From Acutalibacter sp. (lineage in GTDB: Bacteria > Bacillota > Clostridia > Oscillospirales > Acutalibacteraceae), in assembly GCA_020025775.1 (NCBI GenBank), contig JAHHRN010000006.1:83418-147417 (forward strand): 64,000 bases of DNA, given 5' to 3'. Of the stretch, positions 25,110 to 32,917 are shown one piece after another. The notes beneath the pieces were generated by a model that was not told the DNA's origin, made no database searches, and was given only the letters and a program-made list of their open reading frames with translations. The position numbers and the translations under genes are program-made. Every line of letters begins with the position of its first letter. Positions within the stretch are counted from its first letter, which is position 1.

Positions 25110-25805
25110 TTATCCTCTGAAATAGTCTAATTTCTTTTCAATATAGCCGAATAAAAGGGTTAAAAGTCCGTTGAAGATGAGATAGAACACACCGGTGTAG
25201 AAGAGCGGCCACAAAAGACCGTCGGACTTAATGAACGCCTGTCCTGCCCAAATGATTTCGTAAACCGAAATAATTCTTGCCAAAGAGGTATCTTTTACAA
25301 GGGTAATAATTTCATTGCTCATCGGCGGGATGATGCGTTTGATAACCTGTAAGAGGACGATTTTAAAGAACACCTGTGTTTTGGTCATGCCGAGCACTTG
25401 TCCGGCTTCATACTGTCCTTTCGGAATAGCTTCGATACCGCCGCGATAGATTTCGGAGAAATAGCAGGCATAGTTGATTACGAAGGCCACCATGACAGCT
25501 ACAAAACGGTCAAAGGAACGCCAGGTTGCAAGCCAAAGGATGAAACCGTTGTCGGAATGGAGGGATTCCGCCCAAGTTCCTATAAGACCCGGACCATAGA
25601 AAATCACGATAAGTTGGAGCATCAAAGGCGTACCTCTGACAACCCAAATCAAGGCTTTTGTGAGCCATTTAATCGGAGAAACGCGGCTCATAGAGCCAAA
25701 GCTTAAAAGCAATCCCAACGGGAGTGCAAACAGGAGGGTTAAAACAAAAATTTCGAGTGTTTTACCGAAGCCCTGTAAAAGACTTAATGTAACTGTCCAA
25801 AACAT
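25110..25805 (-). CDS. Polar amino-acid ABC importer, permease
   Basis: A 231-residue permease of the HisM/GlnP type with about five membrane helices. The EAA-type coupling motif lies near EAGQVLGMTKTQVFFKIVLLQ, and the His/Glu permease signature begins with GFGKTLEIFVLTLLFALPLG. Together with the ATPase and the lipoprotein it forms a one-permease homodimeric importer. It starts with an ATG at 25805; a hairpin at 25840-25866 separates it from the binding protein. Confidence 0.85.
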   Translation of the reverse strand: MFWTVTLSLLQGFGKTLEIFVLTLLFALPLGLLLSFGSMSRVSPIKWLTKALIWVVRGTPLMLQLIVIFYGPGLIGTWAESLHSDNGFILWLATWRSFDRFVAVMVAFVINYACYFSEIYRGGIEAIPKGQYEAGQVLGMTKTQVFFKIVLLQVIKRIIPPMSNEIITLVKDTSLARIISVYEIIWAGQAFIKSDGLLWPLFYTGVFYLIFNGLLTLLFGYIEKKLDYFRG

Positions 25806-25839
25806 AAACTAAATTGCCTTTCTTTTTTCACACGAAAGC

Positions 25840-25866
25840 GGCAGGGCGCAATTTTTTCGTCCTGCC
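25840..25866 (-). promoter_or_regulatory. Intercistronic hairpin between binding protein and permease
   Basis: GGCAGG (25840-25845) pairs with CCTGCC (25861-25866) with no U-run after it on the reverse strand. Such hairpins often protect the binding-protein mRNA so that it exceeds permease mRNA; this role is inferred. Confidence 0.35.
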
Positions 25867-25889
25867 ACTCTCCTTTTTTAATTATACAC

Positions 25890-26690
25890 TTATTTTACCA
25901 ACACAACGTTATATTTTTCTGCAAGCTTTTCGAGAGTACCGTCAGCCTTGAGTTCTTCGGTGATTCGGTCGATTTCTGCAGGTAAATCAGAGCCCTTTCT
26001 GCAAGCGACACCGAATTCTTCCTGAGAAAGCTCTAAAGCAATCGCAAAGTTTTCGTAGCTCTTGCCTTCACCGGTTACTGCATTTGCCATGGTAAGGTCG
26101 ATAATGCAGGCATCTGCTGTACCGCTCTTTACTTCCAAAAGGGTTGCTGCCTGATCTTCAACGGCGATTACATTTTCAAGGCCGTTATCTGCTGCAGCAG
26201 CCTGACCTGCAGAGCCATCTTCTACAGCGAACTTAAGGTCTTTCATGCTTTCGGCTGTCTTGTACTGCTCTACCTTATCCTTAGCCATTACAACAACCTG
26301 TGCATTTCTGGCATATGCTTTGGTAAGGCTTGCGTTGAGCTTTGCGGTCTCATCAATGGTAAGGCCGTTCCAAGCGCAGTCAAAGGTCTTGGCTTTGATT
26401 TCGTTGTACTTTTCGCCCCAGTTTGCTGCTACAACAAATTCCGGTTTAACACCGAGCTTTGCGCAAACAGCTTCTGCATATTCTGTATCGAAGCCGATCC
26501 ACTTGTTGTTTTCATCTTTGTAGTTCATCGGTTCATAATCGGTAATACCGATAATCAAGGTACCTTTTTCTTTGATGTATTCGAGGTCACTCTTGGGTGC
26601 TTCTTTTTTGCCGCAGGCCGCAAAACTGCAAACCAGCAAAACTGCCGCTAAAACTACACCTGCAATGCCCATGATTTTGTTCTTTTTCAT
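25890..26690 (-). CDS. Amino-acid ABC importer, substrate-binding lipoprotein
   Basis: A 266-residue family-3 solute-binding lipoprotein. The signal peptide MKKNKIMGIAGVVLAAVLLV ends in a CSFAAC lipobox, with Cys25 as the likely lipidated residue. The mature N-terminus KGTLIIGITDYEPMNYKDEN and the FDTEYAEAVCAKLG segment are typical of the GlnH/FliY group. The start at 26690 follows a CGGAGGG site; the longer frame has no support. First gene of the operon, with a strong promoter. Confidence 0.85.
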   Translation of the reverse strand: MKKNKIMGIAGVVLAAVLLVCSFAACGKKEAPKSDLEYIKEKGTLIIGITDYEPMNYKDENNKWIGFDTEYAEAVCAKLGVKPEFVVAANWGEKYNEIKAKTFDCAWNGLTIDETAKLNASLTKAYARNAQVVVMAKDKVEQYKTAESMKDLKFAVEDGSAGQAAAADNGLENVIAVEDQAATLLEVKSGTADACIIDLTMANAVTGEGKSYENFAIALELSQEEFGVACRKGSDLPAEIDRITEELKADGTLEKLAEKYNVVLVK

Positions 26691-26741
26691 ATTCTTTCCC
26701 TCCGCGTTTATTTTAGTGTGGTAAAGTGGTAATGTGCTATT

Positions 26742-26770
26742 ATAATAGCATGGTAAATCGCTAATGTCAA
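26742..26770 (-). promoter_or_regulatory. Promoter of amino-acid ABC operon
   Basis: Reverse strand TTGACA (26765-26770), 17-bp spacer, TATTAT (26742-26747). Confidence 0.65.
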
Positions 26771-26869
26771 GCACTTTTTTTAATTCTTTTTTGACTTTTG
26801 AGAGAAAGTGTTACTTTTTGTCAGAAATGTACGCTATATAAGGCTTCGTGGGGCTTTTGTTGTTGGAAA

Positions 26870-27628
26870 TCACGCTTTATTTTTGAGTTTTACGGCAGAG
26901 ACTTCCTTGCGATTTTCTAAAAGCTCCGTGACTGTTACGAGCTGAAAGCCACGTTTATGCAGCTCCGGAACGAGAATTTCCACCGCTTCGGCGGTTGGCA
27001 CGAAGAGGTCATGCATCAAAATAATGTCGCCGTCTTTCACGTTTCGGAGTACCTTCTGCACGGTCTTTTGCGCATTTTGGTGACTCCAATCCATAGTATC
27101 CACCGACCAAAAAACAATCGGGCGTTCCTCCAAGCACAATAAATTTTCACTGTAAGCACCGCCGGGCGGACGCACTAAGGTCGGATTTTGTCCGGTCACG
27201 GCACGAATGGCGTCATCCCCCTTTTGCAGTTGCTCCTGCACTTCACCGTCGGAAAGCCCACGTAAGGAAACATGAGCGTAGGTGTGATTGCCGATTTCTG
27301 AGCCGCTGTTTTGAATTTTCAAAAGCGTTTCTTCGCGTCCCTTAACGCGATCCCCTACCACAAAAAAGGTAGCTCTACCGTGCACCTTGTCGAGCGCTTC
27401 TAAAATACGGCAGGTCGAAGGCGCATAAGGGCCGTCATCGAAGGTTAAAGCAATCATCGGCTTTTTCGGGTCAATCGGCGTAACCGGTGCGGCACTGCTG
27501 GTTGCATCCCGAAAGAAATGCAGACTGCTGTCCATAAAGAACAGACTGTAAAGCAGAAAAACAAGACCAATCAGCACAAGACTCAGCCCAAACACCATAG
27601 TCCTATGCTGTTTCAATTTGATTACCAT
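26870..27628 (-). CDS. Membrane-anchored polysaccharide deacetylase (NodB domain)
   Basis: A 252-residue protein with an N-terminal anchor helix (VFGLSLVLIGLVFLLYSLFF) and one NodB domain. The motifs are TFDDGPY (metal Asp and catalytic base), HTYAH (metal His pair), RPPGGAYS, SVDTMDW and IILMHD. Members deacetylate GlcNAc or MurNAc in peptidoglycan outside the cell, often giving lysozyme resistance. A short charged tail follows. The gene stands alone and divergent from the FRG gene. Confidence 0.85.
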   Translation of the reverse strand: MVIKLKQHRTMVFGLSLVLIGLVFLLYSLFFMDSSLHFFRDATSSAAPVTPIDPKKPMIALTFDDGPYAPSTCRILEALDKVHGRATFFVVGDRVKGREETLLKIQNSGSEIGNHTYAHVSLRGLSDGEVQEQLQKGDDAIRAVTGQNPTLVRPPGGAYSENLLCLEERPIVFWSVDTMDWSHQNAQKTVQKVLRNVKDGDIILMHDLFVPTAEAVEILVPELHKRGFQLVTVTELLENRKEVSAVKLKNKA

Positions 27629-27769
27629 AGCTCTCCCTCTTTAACACATTGGTTCTACAGTATATGCCGAAAGCTTTTACTTCATGCCCTCGCCGATTTC
27701 TATACTATTATATAGGCCGCTTATTTCAAAAATTTTCGCACTTTTTCGACCTGTTTTCGGCAAGAGCGG

Positions 27770-27798
27770 TTGAAAGCTTTTTTAAAGTATGCTACACT
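27770..27798 (+). promoter_or_regulatory. Promoter candidate for FRG-domain gene
   Basis: TTGAAA (27770-27775), 17-bp spacer, TACACT (27793-27798). Transcription would begin only about 10-15 bp before the chosen TTG start, so the leader is very short. Confidence 0.45.
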
Positions 27799-27815
27799 AA
27801 TTTCGGTGATGTACA

Positions 27816-28772
27816 TTGCAAAAAACAGAAAAATTTCTTCCGGTCAGCACAAAAATTCGTTCTTCCATTAAAAAACGGTTAGAAGACATCTTCGATGTCA
27901 GCTATGCCGTTTCGGAAATTCGTATAGATTCGCTCGAGGTCTTTGATGAACTGATTTATCAACCGTTTTTGCATCCGAGCGAACCGATTTATTACCGCGG
28001 TGAGCGTAAAAACGATATAAACCGCCGCCTTGTGCCGACGCTTCTTCGAAACACCGATTATTTTCGGAACAATTTAACAGACGCGATTTCGACGGTCGAC
28101 AGCAAAAAGCTGTTTGCCTTTTACGAAGAAAACGACGTTTTCATGCGCGTTTTCAAGGCTCTTTACGGCGAACCGTCTTATAAAAATATGTATGCCATGC
28201 TCGCCTTTGCGCAGCATTATTTGGATATGAGCCCATTTATTGATTTTACCAAAAGTCTGTTTGTTGCCCTCTCTTTCGCGATGAAAGGCAAAACAGAATT
28301 TACGGAGGACATTGTGCTCTATACGGCAGTAGACATCGGCGATGACGATTCCACACAAGACGTAGAAGAAGTGAACGAGTGGATTTGCAACTACCGTGTC
28401 CATATTTTCAAAAGCGATTTAGCGGAGGCAACTACGAAGCGTTATAGCGAAACGCCGCCCTCGGCGGATGCCCTGCTCAACGATTTCAAACGCTTTCAGC
28501 AGGTGCTCAACAACATGTCCCCCACGGCGAAGCTCATTGATATTCCGACCAATGACTTGATGCGTTATCAGCAAGGTGTTTTTCTGCTTTTAAACAATTT
28601 CAGCCTGATTGATTCAAGCTATTTAACCAAGGCGGTGCGTCAAAGCTTCGTCATTAACAAATATATTATCCACAAAGACCTTTGTCCGCATTTGCAGGAA
28701 TTTCTTTTAAAAGAAGCCCCGCAGTGCCGCTACGAATATCTTTTGGATATTAAAGAAGCCTTAAAGGGCTGA
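27816..28772 (+). CDS. FRG-domain protein
   Basis: A 318-residue protein with an FRG domain across the middle. The first motif is YYRGERKNDINRRLVPTLLR, the second FAQHYLDMSPFIDFTKSLF followed by VALSFAM, matching the family core YRGE and QHYG-PT-LLDWT-VALFFA. The Gly-Pro-Thr of the second motif is changed here to LDMSPF. No signal peptide is seen. The domain is of unknown biochemistry; some relatives occur in defence contexts. The TTG at 27816 is a weak start (GGTGAT only), so the true start could be slightly different. It stands alone, with its own promoter and terminator. Confidence 0.7.
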   Translation: MQKTEKFLPVSTKIRSSIKKRLEDIFDVSYAVSEIRIDSLEVFDELIYQPFLHPSEPIYYRGERKNDINRRLVPTLLRNTDYFRNNLTDAISTVDSKKLFAFYEENDVFMRVFKALYGEPSYKNMYAMLAFAQHYLDMSPFIDFTKSLFVALSFAMKGKTEFTEDIVLYTAVDIGDDDSTQDVEEVNEWICNYRVHIFKSDLAEATTKRYSETPPSADALLNDFKRFQQVLNNMSPTAKLIDIPTNDLMRYQQGVFLLLNNFSLIDSSYLTKAVRQSFVINKYIIHKDLCPHLQEFLLKEAPQCRYEYLLDIKEALKG

Positions 28773-28785
28773 ATCCTATTATAAA

Positions 28786-28824
28786 AGAACTGCTTTACAA
28801 GATTTGTAAGGCAGTTTTCTTTTT
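28786..28824 (+). terminator. Terminator of FRG gene
   Basis: AACTGCTTTACAA (28788-28800) pairs with TTGTAAGGCAGTT (28804-28816), then a T-rich run. Confidence 0.75.
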
Positions 28825-28832
28825 ATAAAATT

Positions 28833-28848
28833 ACGTTATTCGTAACGT
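28833..28848. promoter_or_regulatory. Candidate XRE operator
   Basis: Perfect hyphenated palindrome ACGTTA-TTCG-TAACGT about 60 bp before the XRE start. Candidate site for autoregulation, inferred from symmetry and place. Confidence 0.4.
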
Positions 28849-28908
28849 TCTTCCAAAATGCGAGTATATGTTTTCACTTATGGTAAAATACATACAGAGG
28901 TAATTTGT

Positions 28909-29172
28909 ATGATTAAGAACCATTTATCCCGACTGCTCGGCGAGCGTCGCATGAGTCAAGCAAAGCTCGCCAGATTAACGGGAATCCGCCCTGCAACCAT
29001 TAATGATATCTATCACGAAATGGCAGAGCGTATTTCTATCGAGCACATCGACAAAATCTGCGAAGTGCTCCACTGTTCTGTTGCAGATTTGTTTGAATAC
29101 ATCCCCAACGCACAGCCCATCACCGGCAGTTATTTGATTGTGGAAGAACACGGTAATCGAAAAGCGAAATAA
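28909..29172 (+). CDS. Small XRE-family (Cro/CI-like) regulator
   Basis: An 87-residue protein that is almost only a helix-turn-helix domain: MSQAKLARLTGIRPATINDI and ERISIEHIDKICEVLHCSVADLFEYIP. The start at 28909 follows an AGAGG site. It lies between the FRG gene and the LtaS-like gene with no clear operon partner. Such single-domain proteins are common in Bacillota; the target is unknown. Confidence 0.8.
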   Translation: MIKNHLSRLLGERRMSQAKLARLTGIRPATINDIYHEMAERISIEHIDKICEVLHCSVADLFEYIPNAQPITGSYLIVEEHGNRKAK

Positions 29173-29267
29173 AAAAAGGCTGTTCCTTTTTCGGCACGGT
29201 CTTGTTTTATTTTGCTTTTTACTTATTTTCATGCAAACATCTCAAAAAATATGAAAAGAGGGAGTTT

Positions 29268-31133
29268 ATGTACTTAATTCTCAGCGGCCTTTTGGCAGGT
29301 GCTGTCATCTGTCTTTTGGACATTTTCTTTTTTCTTAAAGAAAAGAAAGCCGCATCCATCGTTCACATTGTTTTTCGCGATGTAATTTTCACTAACCTGC
29401 TCACCTTAGCTGTCAGCAAATACGTTTTCCACGTTGCGAACGTCTTTGCACCCAGTCTCCATCAACCCATCTACCCCTTAAAATATTTTGCACTTGCAGT
29501 TGTTTTAGGGTTGGTTTGGCTCTTTATCGACGGCATTTTAAGAGGCGTTTTGACCTTTGAATCTGATGCACCGAAGAAAAAGGGCGGCGCATGGACCATG
29601 CGTATTATTGCCGCAGTTTTATTTGCACTCGGTGTTGCCGCATTCACCGGTACTGAATTCGGTTTAGAAGCCTTTAACGGTATTTCTCCGGACGAAATGC
29701 TCATTACCCTTATTTCCCCGATTACCGGTACAGGCAGCGATGTTATGACCCTTGCGATTGAAGGTCCGTTCTTAAAAACAGCCTTCTGGACCGCTGTATT
29801 CTGCTTGATTGTATTCCCGAACCGTAAAATCGTATATCGCGGTAAAAAAGCCGTTACCCTTGTAAACGGTTTTGCACGCCGTTTGGTTGCTTTGATTTTA
29901 TCTGTTCTTCTTTTGGTCGGCGGCGTTGCTTTCGGCTATCAGAAATTACAGCTCGACAAGCTTCGTTTGGCTTACACAGAGGATTCTCCCTTAGTAGAAG
30001 AAAACTATGTAAATCCGCGCGAAGTAAAAATGCAGTTCCCCGAAAAGAAGAGAAACCTTATTCATATCTATTTGGAATCTGTTGAGAACTCTTATCTTTC
30101 CAAAGAGCTCGGCGGTTACATGAGCGAAAACCTCATGCCTGAACTTACAGAGCTCAGCAAGGAAGGCGTAAACTTCTCTCACCTGCCGGATCGTAGCCAG
30201 CTCGGCGGCCCGACCACTATGTACGGTTGCACATGGTCTGTTGCCAGCATGGTAAACCAAGGCTTCGGTATCCCGATGAAAGTGCCGATGGACGGCAACT
30301 CCTACGGTACACCCGGCAACTTTATGCCCGGCGCTGTTTCTATGGGCGACATTTTAAAACAGCAGGGCTATGTTCAGGAAGTTATGTTCGGCGCTGACGC
30401 TGACTTCGGCGGTTTGACCTATTACTATCAAACCCACGGTGACTTCAAAATCTTCGACTATAAATATGCCAAAGACGAAGGCTTTATTCCGAAGGATTAT
30501 TATGAATGGTGGGGCTTTGAAGACGATAAGCTCTATGAGTTCGCAAAGCAGGAAATCACCCGTCTTTACGAGACCGGCAAGCCCTTCAACTTCACCATGG
30601 AAAATGCAGACACCCACTTCCCGAACGGTTATTTAAGCCCCGGCGTTCAGAACAAATATGAGAGCCAGTATGCAAACGTTGTTGCTTACAGTACCTCTCA
30701 GGTTGTAGAATTTGTTCGTTGGATTCAGGCACAGCCGTTCTATGAGAACACCACGATTGTTTTAATCGGTGACCATCCGAGCATGGACAAAGAGTTCTTC
30801 AAAGACTTCGACCGTTCCTATCAGCGTACAACCTTCAACTTAATTTTGAATCCGGCACCCAGCGTTGCAAATACACCGGTTGAGCGCACTTACAACCGTG
30901 TTTGGAACAACTTTGACTTCTTACCGACCATTCTTTCCGCACTCGGTGTAAAGATTGAAGGCGAGCGTTTGGCACTCGGTACCAACCTCTTCTCCAATGA
31001 ACCGACACTCTGTGAAAGAGTCGGCTACGGTATTGTTTACGATGAATTTGTAAAGCGTAGTTCTTTCTATAACGAAAACTTCTTGCTTGGCAAATACAAA
31101 GAATTTGAAGGCGACAACGTAACCACTTATTAA
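29268..31133 (+). CDS. LtaS/MdoB-type phosphoglycerol transferase (sulfatase fold)
   Basis: A 621-residue membrane enzyme. Residues 1-230 hold about five transmembrane helices; the rest is an outer sulfatase-fold domain. The metal Glu is in IYLESVENSYL, the nucleophile Thr in GGPTTMYGCTW, and the second metal site is TIVLIGDHPSM. Such enzymes transfer glycerol-phosphate from phosphatidylglycerol to teichoic acid or a glycan. The first-helix region (start at 29268, with GAGGGAG site) fits the family. It is not clear whether it makes lipoteichoic acid or decorates another polymer. Confidence 0.85.
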   Translation: MYLILSGLLAGAVICLLDIFFFLKEKKAASIVHIVFRDVIFTNLLTLAVSKYVFHVANVFAPSLHQPIYPLKYFALAVVLGLVWLFIDGILRGVLTFESDAPKKKGGAWTMRIIAAVLFALGVAAFTGTEFGLEAFNGISPDEMLITLISPITGTGSDVMTLAIEGPFLKTAFWTAVFCLIVFPNRKIVYRGKKAVTLVNGFARRLVALILSVLLLVGGVAFGYQKLQLDKLRLAYTEDSPLVEENYVNPREVKMQFPEKKRNLIHIYLESVENSYLSKELGGYMSENLMPELTELSKEGVNFSHLPDRSQLGGPTTMYGCTWSVASMVNQGFGIPMKVPMDGNSYGTPGNFMPGAVSMGDILKQQGYVQEVMFGADADFGGLTYYYQTHGDFKIFDYKYAKDEGFIPKDYYEWWGFEDDKLYEFAKQEITRLYETGKPFNFTMENADTHFPNGYLSPGVQNKYESQYANVVAYSTSQVVEFVRWIQAQPFYENTTIVLIGDHPSMDKEFFKDFDRSYQRTTFNLILNPAPSVANTPVERTYNRVWNNFDFLPTILSALGVKIEGERLALGTNLFSNEPTLCERVGYGIVYDEFVKRSSFYNENFLLGKYKEFEGDNVTTY

Positions 31134-31136
31134 ACA

Positions 31137-31178
31137 CAAAACAGCCCGTGACGCAAAAAGTCACGGGCTGTTTCTTTT
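31137..31178. terminator. Bidirectional terminator between convergent genes
   Basis: 12-bp perfect stem ACAGCCCGTGAC (31141-31152) with GTCACGGGCTGT (31160-31171); loop GCAAAAA. Confidence 0.9.
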
Positions 31179-32128
31179 TATATTTCGTTCATTTCCCAAA
31201 GCAGATTTAAAAACAGTTCTGTGTTTTCTTCGCTGTATTCAATCTCTGAAGAAAAGAGACGCACAGTTTCTGCAAATGTTGCAAAGTTGGCTGTTCCCTT
31301 TTGCGCGCGGCTCTTTAAAATCATCGAAAGAATTTCGCACCAAAGTATCGCAAAGCCAAGATAAGCTTTCAGTTCTCTCTCATCCTGTGCGTGGGGCAAA
31401 TGACGATAGATAAGATAAAAGAGGATTTGCTCCAGTGGAATCTCAAAAGCGTCTAATTTCGGCACGGATGCCGTTTTTTCATAATGTGCAAGGTAAGAGA
31501 GTTCTTCTTCCCAGCTAGGTTCCAGACGTTCGCAGTGAAAAAGAATCTTTGCCCATTCCTGCGGTGTTCTTTGCGGAAGTTTAATTTGAAACTTCGAAAG
31601 CAGAATTTGCATTCTTTCCTCTACCGTTCGGCTTCTGTCCTGCACGATGGAGAAGGCTTTCTCCCGCGCCGAAAGAAGTATTTGCTCAAACGGCTCGAGT
31701 GGTTCATCCGCACCGTCTGTTTCTAAGGTCAACAGCTTCGCAGGCTTCGGATTTTGAAGCACCAGGCGTACCGCCTCTTCACAGCAAAGCCCAAGGCCAA
31801 GCTCCACACGGTCGCTCCAAAAATTCCGAAAGCGCGGGTGATCCCGGCAGATTTGGCAAAGGGAATCCGCCCCGAGATTTAAAATCATATCGCAGAGATT
31901 CTGTTCGTTTAAAAACGGACAGCGTTCGTCCTTCGTCAAGCGAAAATGTGGACACTCGCCCGGCTCTATGGCATTTTTCAGTCGCGCGCCAAATTCGCCC
32001 TCGACCGTTTGATATGCGGCATAGCTTTGTGCGTCCACATCAATTTCCCAGCCGACGCAGCAACTATGCTGACACTTGTCTGCAATGCAGTGAAACCGTG
32101 GATAAATATCCGGTACAACCGTTTTCAA
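31178..32128 (-). CDS. FliB-like lysine N-methylase homologue
   Basis: A 316-residue protein with the Cys-rich N-terminus of FliB-type flagellin lysine methylases: FHCIADKCQHSCCVGW, then CPFLNEQNLCDMI, LCQICRDHPRF and LGLCCEEAVRLVL, suggesting a metal or iron-sulfur site. The rest is helical. FliB methylates flagellin in Salmonella, but many homologues occur in bacteria without flagella, and no flagellar gene is in this window, so the substrate is open. The gene stands alone. Confidence 0.7.
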   Translation of the reverse strand: MKTVVPDIYPRFHCIADKCQHSCCVGWEIDVDAQSYAAYQTVEGEFGARLKNAIEPGECPHFRLTKDERCPFLNEQNLCDMILNLGADSLCQICRDHPRFRNFWSDRVELGLGLCCEEAVRLVLQNPKPAKLLTLETDGADEPLEPFEQILLSAREKAFSIVQDRSRTVEERMQILLSKFQIKLPQRTPQEWAKILFHCERLEPSWEEELSYLAHYEKTASVPKLDAFEIPLEQILFYLIYRHLPHAQDERELKAYLGFAILWCEILSMILKSRAQKGTANFATFAETVRLFSSEIEYSEENTELFLNLLWEMNEI

Positions 32129-32438
32129 CGTTCTCGCCCCCTTTCATTCACTCTGCCTATTTTACCACATTGTTTGTGGAATGGGTAGATTTAAGTTTGC
32201 GTTATGTAAAAAAAACAAAATTCCAACGTAAAATGCGTCCGCGCTCTTTTTGATTTGTCCAAAATGGATGTAAATTGTTGCGCGTGTAGAAAAGCACAAA
32301 AAAGAAGAGAACCCAAACGCGAATTACGTGTCGAGGTTCTCTTTGGTCTTAGATTTCCAAAATAGATACAATCGCTTTTCGAGCTGAAAAGATAAAAAAT
32401 AACGCTAGACCTAAAACGAATTAGGTCCAGCGTTACGC
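32129..32438. other. Intergenic region between FliB-like gene and tRNA-Leu
   Basis: About 310 bp without a supported gene. It has an inverted repeat AGAGAACC (32306-32313) with GGTTCTCT (32335-32342), which could be a weak terminator or structured element, and the tRNA terminator at its end. No promoter is clear. Confidence 0.5.
32390..32436 (-). terminator. Terminator of tRNA-Leu
   Basis: AACGCTAGACCTAA (32401-32414) pairs with TTAGGTCCAGCGTT (32421-32434); on the reverse strand a U-run follows. Confidence 0.8.
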
Positions 32439-32525
32439 TGGTGCCGGTGGCCGGGGTCGAACCGGCACGGTATCGCTACCACTGGATTTTGAGTCCAGCA
32501 CGTCTGCCAATTCCATCACACCGGC
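32439..32525 (-). tRNA. tRNA-Leu (CAA)
   Basis: The 87-nt reverse-strand sequence starts GCCGGTGTG and ends with CACCGGCACCA, giving a 7-bp acceptor stem and an encoded CCA. The anticodon loop CTCAAAA with stem CTGGA/TCCAG gives anticodon CAA, which reads UUG. The T-arm GGTTCGACC and a long variable arm, typical of class II tRNA-Leu, are present. It is followed by its own terminator. Confidence 0.95.
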
Positions 32526-32665
32526 AAGTGCTTTTTAAGACTTACCTATTATATCGGATATTTTCTAAAAAATCAAGCCCTATTCGAAGATTTTCTTCTT
32601 ATCTTCAAAACTTCTTATATTCTTTCGCGTTATCGCCGTAAAAAGTCGGGCTTGATTTTTCTATT

Positions 32666-32917
32666 TTATTTGCATTTATGCGCTGTAATAATTGTGTAGC
32701 TGCTTGCATTTATCGTGAATCTCATATGGTCGATTTCACAATACCAGTTTTTCCCGTTCCGATAGACACAGGCATTTTTCTTTTTGATTTTTTGCTTGCA
32801 GAAAGCAACAATATCCTTTTCCTCTACATTTAGATTTTTTCGGATTCGTTCCGCCCCAAGCGGCGTTGTATGAATAGCATCTAAGTGCTCGAGCAAAAGT
32901 TCTTTTTCAGTTTTCAT
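32666..32917 (-). CDS. DUF3781 family protein
   Basis: An 83-residue protein with the DUF3781 pattern: HTTPLGAERIRKNLNV, FCKQKIKKKNACVYRNGKNW, and ASSYTIITAHK. No known function. It overlaps the end of the folC gene by 11 bp, so it is likely co-transcribed. The start codon at 32917 is the one that gives the family length. Confidence 0.7.
   Translation of the reverse strand: MKTEKELLLEHLDAIHTTPLGAERIRKNLNVEEKDIVAFCKQKIKKKNACVYRNGKNWYCEIDHMRFTINASSYTIITAHKCK

Noticed and set aside
31699..32253. 184-codon plus-strand frame over the FliB-like gene
   Set aside because: Composition is Arg/Pro/Ser-rich, typical of antisense frames; no start signals.
32305..32343. Small RNA gene between FliB-like gene and tRNA
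   Set aside because: Only one inverted repeat is seen, with no promoter boxes; recorded as part of the intergenic entry.
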